Shown: positions 42,811 to 52,107 of the stretch, in pieces
Layout of the letters: each line of letters begins with the position of its first letter
Position numbering within the stretch: the first letter of the stretch is position 1
Assembly: GCF_000242875.2 (NCBI RefSeq)
Contig: NZ_AEXL02000023.1
Span: forward strand, 1 to 64,000
Length of the DNA stretch: 64,000 nt
DNA from: Candidatus Nitrosopumilus salarius BD31
GTDB taxonomy: Archaea > Thermoproteota > Nitrososphaeria > Nitrososphaerales > Nitrosopumilaceae
Direction: 5' to 3'
The notes under the pieces: generated by a model
Database searches by the model: none
What the model saw: the letters and a program-made list of their open reading frames with translations, nothing else
What the model was told of the DNA's origin: nothing
Program-made: the position numbers and the translations under genes

Positions 42811-44967
42811 CTATTTTATGGAGTGAGTGGGAGATGCCTCTTTCTTTCGAGGCTTTACCTTGTCTATTGCATCAAGAAGATCTTGTTGTGTAATCTTGAT
42901 TTCTTTGACATCTTCAGATTTACTGCCAACATGTCTTTTCAGAGCAGCAAGTGCAGCTCTGTTTGCAACTGCGGCAATTTCTGCACCACTAAAACCATCT
43001 GTTATCTCTACTAGTTTTGCAACATTTACATCACTATCAAGTGGCTTCTTTTTGGTATGAATCTCAAAGATATTCTTTCGTCCTTTAGCGTCAGGATTAG
43101 GAACTTCAATGATTCTATCAAATCTTCCGGGTCTTAGAAGTGCCTCATCAACTATATCTAATCGGTTTGTTGCACCAATAATCAATACGTTGTGTAATTC
43201 TTCAAGTCCATCAATTTCAGTTAAAATTTGAGAGACTACGTTTTCTGTGACATGAGAGCCTGAATCACCACTTCCTCTTCTTGGAACAAGTGCGTCAACT
43301 TCATCTAAGAAGATGATACATGGGGCGGCTTGTCGAGCCTTTCTGAAAATTTCTCTAACTCCTTTTTCTGATTCACCTACCCATTTTGATAGTAGTTCAG
43401 GACCTTTAATGCTGATAAAATTGAATTCAGTTTCTCCAGCAAGTGCTTTTGCAATTAGAGTTTTACCAGTTCCAGGTGGACCATGTAATAGAATTCCTTT
43501 TGGTGCTTCTACATCAACATAATCGTATGCATCTTTGTATTTGATTGGCCATTCAGCAGCTTCTCTTAGTTCTTCTATTAGTTCATCAAGACCGCCAACA
43601 TCTTGCCATTTAACATTTGGAGTTTGAACTTGAACCTCTCTGAGTGCACTTGGTCTAACTTCTTTTAATGCATCTTTAAAGTCCTCATCCGTAATTTTGA
43701 TCTTTTGAAGAATCTCTGATGAGATCTCATCGTCATCATAGGAAAAGTCTTTGTCATCAAGAACATTTCTACGTAGAGACTTCATTGCAGCTTCTTTTGC
43801 TAATATTTCTAAATCTGCTCCAACAAATCCATGAGTTGGTTTTGAGTATTGTTTTAGATCTACTTTTTCATCAATTGGCATACCACGAGTATGAATTGAA
43901 AGAATGTCAAATCTTCCTTCTTCATCAGGAATTCCAATTTCAATTTCTCTATCAAATCTTCCTGGTCTTCTTAGTGCAGGATCAATTGAATCAGGTCTGT
44001 TAGTAGCTGCAATTACTACAACTTTGCCTCTGGATTTCATACCATCCATTAAAGTCAACAGTTGAGAAACAATTCTTTTTTCTAGTTCTCCTGATACTTC
44101 ATCTCTTTTTGGAGCGATTGAGTCAATCTCATCAATGAAGATTATGCTAGGTGCATTTTCCTCAGCTTGAGTAAAGATTTCTCTGATTCGTTCCTCACTT
44201 TCTCCATAATGTTTGCCCATAATTTCAGGACCGCTAAGTGAGATAAAGTGGGCATTAGTCTCTCCTGCTACAGCTTTTGCCAGAAGAGTTTTACCAGTTC
44301 CAGGTGGACCATATAGTAAAACACCCTTTGGTGCTTCCACACCGATTTTTTCAAATAATTCAGGATGTCTCATGGGTAATTCAACCATCTCACGGATCTT
44401 TAGAACCTCACGCTTCAAGCCTCCAAGTTCATCATAAGTTATTCTAGGTACAGATGAATCAACTGCTTTTGTCATTGATCCAAGTTTGAAGATTGTGTCT
44501 TCAGTTACAAGAACTGGTTTAGATGGTTTTGTACTTGTTACCATAAATTGTATTTTTCCGCCCATTTGAGTTGGAAGTGTTATAGAATCATGAACTGTAA
44601 ATACATGATTAAGATAGTTGTAAATCATCACTTGATGTAATTGGTCTTCATCAATAGATAATTTTTCAGTAGGAGATAAAACAATTTGTTCAGCATTTTC
44701 AGCTTCAACTGATTTTAATGAAATTTTATCACCTATTCCAGCACCAATATTTTGTCTTGTTATTCCATCTATTTTGATAATTCCAGTTCCATATTCTTCA
44801 GGTGAACTTGGCCATAGTTTTACATGTGTTTTTTTGTTGTATGTTAATTCTAAAATTTGGCCGGTGCTCCATTTTTGATCCTCAATTACTTTAGGATCAA
44901 TTATTGCTCTGCCTCGTCCAACATGTTGTTGTGGAATTTCGTCTACTTTTAAAATAATTTCACTCAT
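42811..44967 (-). CDS. cdc48: Cdc48/VAT AAA+ ATPase
   Basis: 718 residues. An N-terminal double-psi-barrel region of about 190 residues is followed by two AAA+ modules. Each has a Walker A GPPGTGKT and a Walker B (IIFIDEID in the first, IIFLDEVD in the second), plus the arginine-finger RRPGRFDRE and RPGRFDR blocks. It unfolds protein substrates, usually delivering them to the proteasome. Hsp20 lies 26 bases upstream on the same strand, so the genes form a protein-quality-control operon. Confidence 0.96.
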   Translation of the reverse strand: MSEIILKVDEIPQQHVGRGRAIIDPKVIEDQKWSTGQILELTYNKKTHVKLWPSSPEEYGTGIIKIDGITRQNIGAGIGDKISLKSVEAENAEQIVLSPTEKLSIDEDQLHQVMIYNYLNHVFTVHDSITLPTQMGGKIQFMVTSTKPSKPVLVTEDTIFKLGSMTKAVDSSVPRITYDELGGLKREVLKIREMVELPMRHPELFEKIGVEAPKGVLLYGPPGTGKTLLAKAVAGETNAHFISLSGPEIMGKHYGESEERIREIFTQAEENAPSIIFIDEIDSIAPKRDEVSGELEKRIVSQLLTLMDGMKSRGKVVVIAATNRPDSIDPALRRPGRFDREIEIGIPDEEGRFDILSIHTRGMPIDEKVDLKQYSKPTHGFVGADLEILAKEAAMKSLRRNVLDDKDFSYDDDEISSEILQKIKITDEDFKDALKEVRPSALREVQVQTPNVKWQDVGGLDELIEELREAAEWPIKYKDAYDYVDVEAPKGILLHGPPGTGKTLIAKALAGETEFNFISIKGPELLSKWVGESEKGVREIFRKARQAAPCIIFLDEVDALVPRRGSGDSGSHVTENVVSQILTEIDGLEELHNVLIIGATNRLDIVDEALLRPGRFDRIIEVPNPDAKGRKNIFEIHTKKKPLDSDVNVAKLVEITDGFSGAEIAAVANRAALAALKRHVGSKSEDVKEIKITQQDLLDAIDKVKPRKKEASPTHSIK

Positions 44968-44993
44968 ATTATTGCCTCAAAAAATTTGAGGGG

Positions 44994-45494
44994 TTATTCA
45001 ACCTCCACCGTTTTGCCTTTTGGTTTTTCTTCCTCAGTCAATTTGAAGACAATTTCCAAAATGCCGTTTTTGTAAGAAGCCTTTGCAGAGTTCTCATCAA
45101 CTTTAATTTTTAGTGGAACTTTAGCATGGTATTTCTTATCGTTATGTGCTGCTGAAAGATCTACAATATTATTTTCAACAACAACTTTAACATCTGTTTT
45201 TTCAACTCCTGGCATTTCAGCTATGAGTTTTACCACCTTTTCTTTTTCATCAACAATTGTATCTACAATTGGTTCTCTTGTATCAGAAGATGGAAGAATA
45301 TTTGGTTTAACATTTCCATATTCTTTTACTACAGGTTTTCCATCAGGACCAACGGTCATTGTATAACCATAATAATACGGACCAGATTGAGGGCCATTTC
45401 CCTTGAATTCTTCAAAAATGTCATCGATATTAAAAAAAGAGTTTGACATTCTTTTGAAGATTCTATCAAATTCATCATCAAAGAATGTTGTCAT
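44994..45494 (-). CDS. Small heat-shock protein (Hsp20/alpha-crystallin)
   Basis: 166 residues. The ACD fold is recognisable from KVVKLIAEMPGVEKTDVKV to YKNGILEIVFKL, where GILEI is the family's C-terminal strand motif. The N-terminal arm is acidic and aromatic-rich. It binds unfolding proteins as oligomers. A 16-base inverted repeat (TGTAAT-gtat-ATTACA) lies over the promoter, between a TATA box and the ATG, so a heat-shock repressor may act there. Confidence 0.92.
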   Translation of the reverse strand: MTTFFDDEFDRIFKRMSNSFFNIDDIFEEFKGNGPQSGPYYYGYTMTVGPDGKPVVKEYGNVKPNILPSSDTREPIVDTIVDEKEKVVKLIAEMPGVEKTDVKVVVENNIVDLSAAHNDKKYHAKVPLKIKVDENSAKASYKNGILEIVFKLTEEEKPKGKTVEVE

Positions 45495-45508
45495 ATTTAT
45501 CTACTTTA

Positions 45509-45524
45509 TGTAATGTATATTACA
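45509..45524. promoter_or_regulatory. Inverted repeat in the hsp20-cdc48 promoter
   Basis: TGTAATGTATATTACA is a perfect 6-4-6 palindrome 15 bases upstream of the hsp20 ATG. On the minus strand a TATA-like CTTTATATATTG lies immediately upstream (45524-45535), so the palindrome covers the likely transcription start. Regulator unidentified. Confidence 0.5.
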
Positions 45525-45598
45525 ATATATAAAGATTATCAGTATAATAGTAATTTCTTACATAATCCTATTATAACTGACATAGCATAATAATTTTG

Positions 45599-46261
45599 AT
45601 GAGAATTTCAAGCATGTCTGTGCCTGAAGTTGTTAAGGAAATCATTACCAGAAATCGTTCAATTTATGATTGTATGAAAATGGATCTGATTAACTATACT
45701 GCATTAGCAGTAAAGATTCAGCCAGAGATTGAAAGAATACTTGGCAATTCTGTAAATCTCAATACGGTTGTAGTTGCAATAAAACGGTATTCAGATTCGT
45801 TTGAAAATAAAGAAGTAAAAGAAGAATCAGTTTTGAAAAATGCTCGTTTGTCATTAACTGATGGAATTATGGATATCAAATTTTCAGTGCAGGAATCAAG
45901 CGAAATGGATCCTACTTCAATTTTAGATAAATTCTCTAAGGTAACTAACAACTACGAATTTTTTAGAATGTCAGATTCCTTTAGATTTCTTACAGAAGAT
46001 ATGGAAGACATTAGACAAATCTTCAGTAATTTCTCAAATAGAGATGATGTGTTTAGCACAGGTCTTGCAAAGATTAGAATCTCAATTCCTAATTCTCAGA
46101 ATAAATCAGATGTAGTATCATATGTTGCTGAGGTATTACATGCCAATGGGATAGAATTAGTAAATGCATTTTTCAGTCAAGATAATATCATAATTATTTT
46201 AAACGAGAGGGATTCATCAAGAGCATATGATATCTTACATTCGGATATCATGAGAGCCTAA
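45599..46261 (+). CDS. ACT-like ligand-binding domain protein
   Basis: 220 residues. The N-terminus is helical (VVKEIITRNRSIYDCMKMDLIN) and resembles a DNA-binding or dimerisation bundle; the C-terminal 70 residues are beta-alpha-beta (KIRISIPNSQNKSDVVSYVAEVL, then FFSQDNIIIILNERD), as in ACT domains. Such proteins often sense amino acids. No typical winged helix is evident, so the output is unknown. Followed 68 bases later by the NADH dehydrogenase. Confidence 0.6.
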   Translation: MRISSMSVPEVVKEIITRNRSIYDCMKMDLINYTALAVKIQPEIERILGNSVNLNTVVVAIKRYSDSFENKEVKEESVLKNARLSLTDGIMDIKFSVQESSEMDPTSILDKFSKVTNNYEFFRMSDSFRFLTEDMEDIRQIFSNFSNRDDVFSTGLAKIRISIPNSQNKSDVVSYVAEVLHANGIELVNAFFSQDNIIIILNERDSSRAYDILHSDIMRA

Positions 46262-46329
46262 GAGAATTAATGATTTTAGGCAGGATTATCTTATAGCATA
46301 TATTCAGCCAGTTTATGGAAAGAGCATAA

Positions 46330-47685
46330 TTGGCTAAAAAGAAGAAAATTGTGATTTTGGGTGGTGGTTTTGCAGGAGTAGAATGTGCCAGACAGTTAGA
46401 ATCACAGTTTAAGGATAATCCCGAAATAGAGCTGTTAATGGTAAGTGAAGATAATTTTCTCTTATTTACACCGATGCTACCTCAAGTTGCATCTGGAATG
46501 ATTGAAACTAGGCATATCGTACTACCAATCAGAACGATATGTAAGAAAACAAAATTTTATGAGGGTAGAGTAAAAAACATTGATCCCTATGGAAAGCTAG
46601 TAACACTGTGGGGTACAGGAGATAAAAGAAGTATCTCAATTCATTATGATTTTCTAGTAGTTGCACTAGGAAGTGAAACTAACTTTTTTGGAATGTCAGA
46701 TGTAGAAAAAAATGCTTACACTATGAAAACACTCAACGACGCTGTAGTACTAAGAAACAGAGTTATTGATATGCTTGAACAGGCAGAAAACGAGACTGAC
46801 CCAATTCTTCGAAAAAGTTTCTTGAATTTTGTTGTTGTGGGTGGTGGTTTTGCAGGAATTGAAACTGCAGGTGAATTAATGGATCTTCTTTTAGATGCAC
46901 GAAAACATTATCCAACTATTCAGAAAAAAGATCTTAGAGTAATTGTGCTAGAAGCATTAGGAATGATCTTGCCAGGATTTAATCAAAAATTAGCAGACTT
47001 TGCAAAAGATAAGATGGTTGAAAGAGGAATTGATATTAGATTAAAAACTGCAGTAACTAGTTTTGATGGAAATGAAGTAACTACAAAAACAATAGATCCA
47101 ACTCCAAAAGATCCTATTGATGATTCGTTTGTTGATTCAATCAGAACAAAGACTTTGATTTGGACTGCAGGTGTTACTCCTGTTAATACAATCAAGAGAT
47201 CAATGTTCAAGACAGATAAGGGAAAATTAATCATTAATGATTTTCTTGAGGTTCCAGATTTTCCAGGAGTTTTTGCAATAGGCGACTGTGCATTGTTTTT
47301 AGATCCTGAAACTCAAAGACCATTTCCTCCAACTGCTCAAATTGCTGAAGCTCAAGCAAAAGTTGCAGCTAAAAATTTGACAGCACTAATAAAAAATTCT
47401 GAGAAAGAAAAATTTGTTTATCATTCCAAGGGTCAAATGGCAATTATAGGAAAAAGATCTGGAATTGCTACATTTTTGGGAATGAATATCTCAGGATTTT
47501 GGGCTTGGTTAATTTGGAGAAATGTTTACCTTTCGAAAATTGCAACCTTTGATAAAAGAACGCGTGTATTTCTTGATTGGACCATAGACTTGTTCTTTGA
47601 TAGAGATATTTCAAGATTAAAACTAATGAAAGATAAAACTGAGAAAGAATACAAACTACTTGACGAAGTAGATGATGTTTGGTAA
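46330..47685 (+). CDS. ndh: Type II NADH dehydrogenase (NDH-2) or related FAD oxidoreductase
   Basis: 451 residues, TTG start. Two dinucleotide-binding motifs: ILGGGFAGVECA for FAD near residue 8, and VVVGGGFAGIETAGE for NAD(P)H near 173. The C-terminal FAIGDCA (FAD contact) and a C-terminal amphipathic/membrane-binding helix follow. NDH-2-type enzymes oxidise NADH to quinone without pumping protons. Sulfide:quinone oxidoreductase is the main alternative, but no Cys redox pair is seen, so NDH-2 is favoured. Confidence 0.85.
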   Translation: MAKKKKIVILGGGFAGVECARQLESQFKDNPEIELLMVSEDNFLLFTPMLPQVASGMIETRHIVLPIRTICKKTKFYEGRVKNIDPYGKLVTLWGTGDKRSISIHYDFLVVALGSETNFFGMSDVEKNAYTMKTLNDAVVLRNRVIDMLEQAENETDPILRKSFLNFVVVGGGFAGIETAGELMDLLLDARKHYPTIQKKDLRVIVLEALGMILPGFNQKLADFAKDKMVERGIDIRLKTAVTSFDGNEVTTKTIDPTPKDPIDDSFVDSIRTKTLIWTAGVTPVNTIKRSMFKTDKGKLIINDFLEVPDFPGVFAIGDCALFLDPETQRPFPPTAQIAEAQAKVAAKNLTALIKNSEKEKFVYHSKGQMAIIGKRSGIATFLGMNISGFWAWLIWRNVYLSKIATFDKRTRVFLDWTIDLFFDRDISRLKLMKDKTEKEYKLLDEVDDVW

Positions 47686-47687
47686 AA

Positions 47688-49196
47688 TTATTTTCTAATT
47701 TTAAAAATAATTATTGCAGGTGCTGCGAAATACATGCCTACATTTAACAAAATCAAACTAATTCCATAACCTAACATTTCTTGTTCAGAATCAATATCAA
47801 CATAATTTAGAAGTGATAAAGTGGATAACATTGGAGTAATTGTAATCTTTACTGCCTCTTTGAATACAGGATTTTCTCTTTCATAATCTGCAATAATAGG
47901 ACTAAATGAATAATAGAAATTATTGAATGTGTTCATAAATGAAGTTCCTGAGTCTGTTTGTAGTAGTGTGTTATCTCTTATTTCTCGTAATTGTTGGACT
48001 TGGGGGGCTAGTTCAGATCCAAACGTAGCAGTTGCGATTAGACATCCACCACCTTCTTCTGCGGATTCATCTTTAGGAATGTCTTTTGATAAAATTTCAA
48101 ATGAATCAACTGTATCAGTGAATCTTGGTAGTTGAGAATCAAAATCATCTATACCATTACTATAAGCAAGTGTGTAAAATTTCTCAGTACCATAAACCAT
48201 AATTTCTTTAAATTTGACATTGAATTGCTCGCCATTAGATGAAAATAGTCCTGATGCATCAATTACATACGCATCATTTCCCTTTACTGTTGTTTTTTCC
48301 TGTGAAATTATTTCTAGATTTCCTGATTCTATGCCAGGTTTTATTGTTTCAAGCTTTTCAGAAATGAGTTCATCAAAAGTTCTTTGATTAGTTTCTTGTA
48401 CTGTTAAAGAGATAACTGGATTAATTTCTCCTGTTTTTGGACCAACTGCAACAACATCAGGAGAATTTTCTTGTGTTTTGTCGGGTTGTTGTAAAAGCCA
48501 ACCTTCTGGAACACTAAATCCAATTTCGTGATCAGCGCTTTCATATTTTTGATTACCAGTTGATGGAGATACTGAAGATTGTGTACGTTCAGGATCTGGT
48601 AATTCAAGAATATCTGTAACTTCAGAACGATTAACAACAGTAGCTTTTATGATTCTTACTTGCTCAGGATCTATAGGATTGTCTTTATCTCCTGTCTCAA
48701 CTGCTGCAATTTTATCAAGTGTTTGAAAACTTTCTTCAGTGACTATTCTACCAAACACAGTATATTGTCCATCAAGAAAGTTTGAATCTTTGTGAACAAT
48801 GAAAAATTGTGAACCTCCGCTGTTAGGATCAGCTGATCTTGCCATTGAAACGATTCCACGATTGTGTTTAATTGTATTAAATTCAGCGTTTACTCTTTCC
48901 TCTGGACCACCAATTCCCCAGGTACTTGGATCACCGTTAATTGTATTAGGATCACCGCCCTGAATCATAAATCCGGGAATAATTCTATGAAAAATAGTTC
49001 CATCATAGAAACCAGATTCTGTTAATTTAATAAAATTAGCAACATGATTAGGTGCATCATCTGGGAAAAACTCTATTACTATAACTCCAAGATTTGTTTC
49101 CAAGACAACTAATTTATCATCACTTTGAGCAAATGTATAATTTCCAAAACTAACTAAAAATAATGAAATTGTTAATGCCAGAAAAACTTTATTCAA
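47688..49196 (-). CDS. Exported cyclophilin with CFI-box C-terminal domain
   Basis: 502 residues, TTG start, signal peptide (LALTISLFLVSFGNYTFA). Residues about 28-190 are a peptidyl-prolyl isomerase of the cyclophilin family (GTIFHRIIPGFMIQGGDP, GSQFFIVHKDSNFLDG). Residues about 215-370 look like a PsbP/lipoprotein-like domain. Then GGGCLIATATFGSELAPQVQQLREIRD matches the CFI-box-CTERM pattern, and a final membrane helix (LILLNVGMYFAAPAIIIF) anchors the protein. It probably helps fold secreted proteins. Confidence 0.85.
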   Translation of the reverse strand: MNKVFLALTISLFLVSFGNYTFAQSDDKLVVLETNLGVIVIEFFPDDAPNHVANFIKLTESGFYDGTIFHRIIPGFMIQGGDPNTINGDPSTWGIGGPEERVNAEFNTIKHNRGIVSMARSADPNSGGSQFFIVHKDSNFLDGQYTVFGRIVTEESFQTLDKIAAVETGDKDNPIDPEQVRIIKATVVNRSEVTDILELPDPERTQSSVSPSTGNQKYESADHEIGFSVPEGWLLQQPDKTQENSPDVVAVGPKTGEINPVISLTVQETNQRTFDELISEKLETIKPGIESGNLEIISQEKTTVKGNDAYVIDASGLFSSNGEQFNVKFKEIMVYGTEKFYTLAYSNGIDDFDSQLPRFTDTVDSFEILSKDIPKDESAEEGGGCLIATATFGSELAPQVQQLREIRDNTLLQTDSGTSFMNTFNNFYYSFSPIIADYERENPVFKEAVKITITPMLSTLSLLNYVDIDSEQEMLGYGISLILLNVGMYFAAPAIIIFKIRK

Positions 49197-49269
49197 TAAT
49201 TTTTCTCAAAATTAGTTACATAAAAGCTAATTGTATTAGTTTTTAACAAAGTCCAATAAATCATTCAAC

Positions 49270-49761
49270 ATGGAACCTGATGAAAAGATTCAGGCACATT
49301 TAGTTTCAGTGTGGAGGGAATCTAAAAAATTCTTTTCAATAGGAGGAAGAGAAGGTATGTTATTACTCACAGACAAACATTTGATGTTCATACATAAAAC
49401 AGAGGCCAAGATGAATTGGTGGAAGGCTATTACTCAGAGACAAGTGGTTAATTTTATCAAGTCAAAAAATACAATGATTCATCACGACGGATATGATGAA
49501 GACGAACTAATGAATGATTTAGAAGATGATAGAAATATAGAATTATCATTTGATGATATTACAAGCATTAGTTATCAAGAAAAGGATTGGGGGAGTTCAT
49601 TATTATTAGAATATCAAAAAGATGGGAAACAAGAAAAATATCAGTATTCAATAGCCCAAGATTGGGTAAAATATCCTGCAAAAGAGCCTACAAAATACAT
49701 GAAAGTGGATTGGGAGCCTTTTGTGAAATATATTAAAGACAGACAAAAATTTACGAAGTAA
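49270..49761 (+). CDS. PH/GRAM-like small protein, unknown function
   Basis: 163 residues. Early beta-strand blocks GGREGMLLLTDKHLMFIHK and later ISYQEKDWGSSLLLEY resemble PH/GRAM-like folds; the middle is an acidic loop (DDRNIELSFDDI). No signal peptide. The cbiE gene begins 2 bases after its stop, so they are likely cotranscribed, but no functional link is known. Confidence 0.55.
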   Translation: MEPDEKIQAHLVSVWRESKKFFSIGGREGMLLLTDKHLMFIHKTEAKMNWWKAITQRQVVNFIKSKNTMIHHDGYDEDELMNDLEDDRNIELSFDDITSISYQEKDWGSSLLLEYQKDGKQEKYQYSIAQDWVKYPAKEPTKYMKVDWEPFVKYIKDRQKFTK

Positions 49762-49763
49762 AA

Positions 49764-50480
49764 TTGGGAAAAGTTTTTGCTGTAGGTGTTGGACCAGGTT
49801 CTCCGAAATATGTAACAGAAATAGTAAAAGAGATTCTATTGAATTGTGATATTATAATTGGTTACAAGTATACCATGAAAACTATTGAGGATTTGATCAA
49901 AGGAAAAGAGATCTATGAGATTACAATGAATAATCAGGAAGAATCATACCAAAAAATTCTTCCGCAACTTGGTGACAGAACATTAGTCATTCCATTTACT
50001 GGGGATGTTAATTTTTCAGAATCAGAAGTTGTAGATAGATTGATAGAGATTTTTGGCGATGTAGAGATTGTGCCAGGTATTAGTTCAATTCAAGTTGCAG
50101 CTTCAAGAGCAAAGATTCCTCTCGATAAATCCAAAGTAATTACAATGCATGTTACAACTCCAATTGAGGATAAAAAATTAGAATTACAAAAGGCTTTGAT
50201 TGATGGGTTTAGTGTTATTTTGGTTCCAAGGCCATGGCCAAAACAACCAGACAAACATTTTATGCCATCTGAGATAGCAACATATCTTCGAAAACATGGT
50301 TTTGATACTAAAAAAATGAAAGTTCATGTTTTTGAAGCGATAACAACTGAAAATGAGACTAGTTTTACAGGAACTGTAAATGATTTGGAAGGAAAAGAAT
50401 TTTCTGATTTGTCTGTAATGGTGTTTAATCAAGCAAGTTTAGATTCATACATGAATTACAGATGGCAGTGGGAAAATTAA
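49764..50480 (+). CDS. cbiE: Cobalt-precorrin-7 (C5)-methyltransferase
   Basis: 238 residues, TTG start. Tetrapyrrole methylase: VFAVGVGPGSPKYVTE at the N-terminus, TLVIPFTGDVNFSES and EIVPGISSIQVAASRAKIPLD in the middle. The C-terminal part is consistent with CbiE, which methylates C5 of the late corrin precursor and partners CbiT. It sits 42 kb from the cbiT-cbiL-cbiF run. It overlaps the convergent exported cupredoxin gene by 4 bases. Confidence 0.88.
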   Translation: MGKVFAVGVGPGSPKYVTEIVKEILLNCDIIIGYKYTMKTIEDLIKGKEIYEITMNNQEESYQKILPQLGDRTLVIPFTGDVNFSESEVVDRLIEIFGDVEIVPGISSIQVAASRAKIPLDKSKVITMHVTTPIEDKKLELQKALIDGFSVILVPRPWPKQPDKHFMPSEIATYLRKHGFDTKKMKVHVFEAITTENETSFTGTVNDLEGKEFSDLSVMVFNQASLDSYMNYRWQWEN

Positions 50481-51409
50481 TTTCCTTGTTGATTATTAGT
50501 TGTGCCCAAAATCAGATTATTTGAGTTTGGAAATACATATGCGACAATTCCCATCCAATCATAATCTGGATCATATAATCTATAGAATCCTGCATCACTT
50601 AATGTAATACTAACAGATTTTCCAGGTAGAATTTCTCCTGAAGTTATTCTGCCATCTTCTGTGTATCTATTATAACGATCTCCATAGTTTTCTGTACCGC
50701 TTAGAATACTGTGTGAAACAACATCATCATTTACAATAGTAATTGTAGTTCCTGGTACAACTGAAATTCTATCTTGTGAGAAATATCTCAATCTTAGTGG
50801 ATCTGAAGTACTTTGAGTTGCAGCTGCATTTTCTCTTGCTGACCCAACATCAATGTAAGAGCCAATCCCTTGAGTTGATGAACCTCTAAGAATATGAAGT
50901 GTCAATAGATCGGATTTTTTTGACTCTGTAGAAACGGGAATTATTTTAGTTAATGTTGATAATTTTGTTGTGTAAATTATTTTGTATGTATTATCAGGAG
51001 TTGTTATTCGGCCTGTAAAACCATAAACTGACGCATCTTTACTTTCTTCAACTAACCTTCCAAAAAAACTAATTGATGTATCAAATCCACTTGAACTTTC
51101 AATGTTTCCATTTATTCTAATATAACGACCTTCACGCAAAAACTTTCCATTTAGTTTTGAAATAATAAATTCATCATCATCTAGTGTAACAAAACCATCT
51201 TCTGCAAGAAAGTTAATTGTACTTCCTGTTTGTTGCTGAGAAGATAAACCAAGATCAATTTCAGATATTCTGATAACATCTTCATTAATGGCAAATCCAG
51301 AACCTTCTAAAAGAAATGCCTGATTCTCAGAAATTTCAGCAAATGCCTCATTTACAAAATATCCTGATGAGATAACAAGCAATGCTAGTAGAGAAATACT
51401 TGCCTTCAT
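50477..51409 (-). CDS. Exported cupredoxin-fold protein lacking full copper site
   Basis: 310 residues. Signal peptide (LLALLVISSGYFVNEAFA). The C-terminal cupredoxin-like domain (about residues 210-300) has VPGTTITIVNDDVVSHSIL, with the expected His, and then GFYRLYDPDYDWMGIVAYV. In copper-binding members this second segment normally carries Cys and His (C-x-x-H-x-x-M); here neither Cys nor His is present, only the Met. Thaumarchaea are rich in multicopper proteins, so this may be a scaffold or a non-copper member. Confidence 0.8.
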   Translation of the reverse strand: MKASISLLALLVISSGYFVNEAFAEISENQAFLLEGSGFAINEDVIRISEIDLGLSSQQQTGSTINFLAEDGFVTLDDDEFIISKLNGKFLREGRYIRINGNIESSSGFDTSISFFGRLVEESKDASVYGFTGRITTPDNTYKIIYTTKLSTLTKIIPVSTESKKSDLLTLHILRGSSTQGIGSYIDVGSARENAAATQSTSDPLRLRYFSQDRISVVPGTTITIVNDDVVSHSILSGTENYGDRYNRYTEDGRITSGEILPGKSVSITLSDAGFYRLYDPDYDWMGIVAYVFPNSNNLILGTTNNQQGN

Positions 51410-51494
51410 GATTAATGTCTCTTTAAATTTGGTTTATAATTTACTACTAAATTATTTTAGACTGAATAGGCAAATTCACGGGTAAATCTGGTAA

Positions 51495-52031
51495 TTACAA
51501 ACCAGGTATCAGTAGACCTTCTTCTTGAGCCAATTCTATCATGTAAAATTCAAGATAGCCTCCAGCTAAGAGAAGACCCACAACAATTCCAATTTCAATT
51601 AATGTTGGTTTGATTAACGGTACCAAACTGATCTTTTTACTAACTGCTCTTATCAAAATAAAACTTCTAGATATTCCAAATGAATATGCAACAAGTTCCA
51701 TTAATCCAAAGGGAGATAAGAAAAGAATTGAAAGTGGTGGAATGTCTTCAAGTTGTGGAGCAATAACAGCTATTGAAGCAAAGGCAAACCCTGTAGACCA
51801 AGCAGAGAAAATTCCCCATGCGACTCCAAATCCAGGGATAAACATGGGTAAGGCAATAGCCGTATTGTGAGCAAAGATTCCAATGGCATCAATATCTAAT
51901 ACAAGTTCTTCAAACTCAGACATGAAGATATTGGCTTCATTCTCACTAACAGATGACATTGAGCCAATTTGATAAGCAGCCACAAAAATGCCTAGAAAGA
52001 TGAAAAATGTAATTATCCTTACTCTATTCAC
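51495..52031 (-). CDS. SpoIIM/DUF95-like membrane protein
   Basis: 178 residues, GTG start, with about four to five membrane helices (IITFFIFLGIFVAAYQIG, TAIALPMFIPGFGVAWGIF, ISRSFILIRAV). The FIPGFGVAWGIFSAWSTGF and PFGLMELVAY blocks match the SpoIIM/DUF95 family. In bacteria SpoIIM remodels the engulfing membrane in sporulation; in archaea the role is unknown. It is divergent from polD small subunit. Confidence 0.8.
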   Translation of the reverse strand: MNRVRIITFFIFLGIFVAAYQIGSMSSVSENEANIFMSEFEELVLDIDAIGIFAHNTAIALPMFIPGFGVAWGIFSAWSTGFAFASIAVIAPQLEDIPPLSILFLSPFGLMELVAYSFGISRSFILIRAVSKKISLVPLIKPTLIEIGIVVGLLLAGGYLEFYMIELAQEEGLLIPGL

Positions 52032-52107
52032 AATTATATTTTCGGAACATGATATTTGAGGGTTAGTGTAGGCGCAGATTTAATTAAACCAAATTGTATT
52101 TTTTTGT

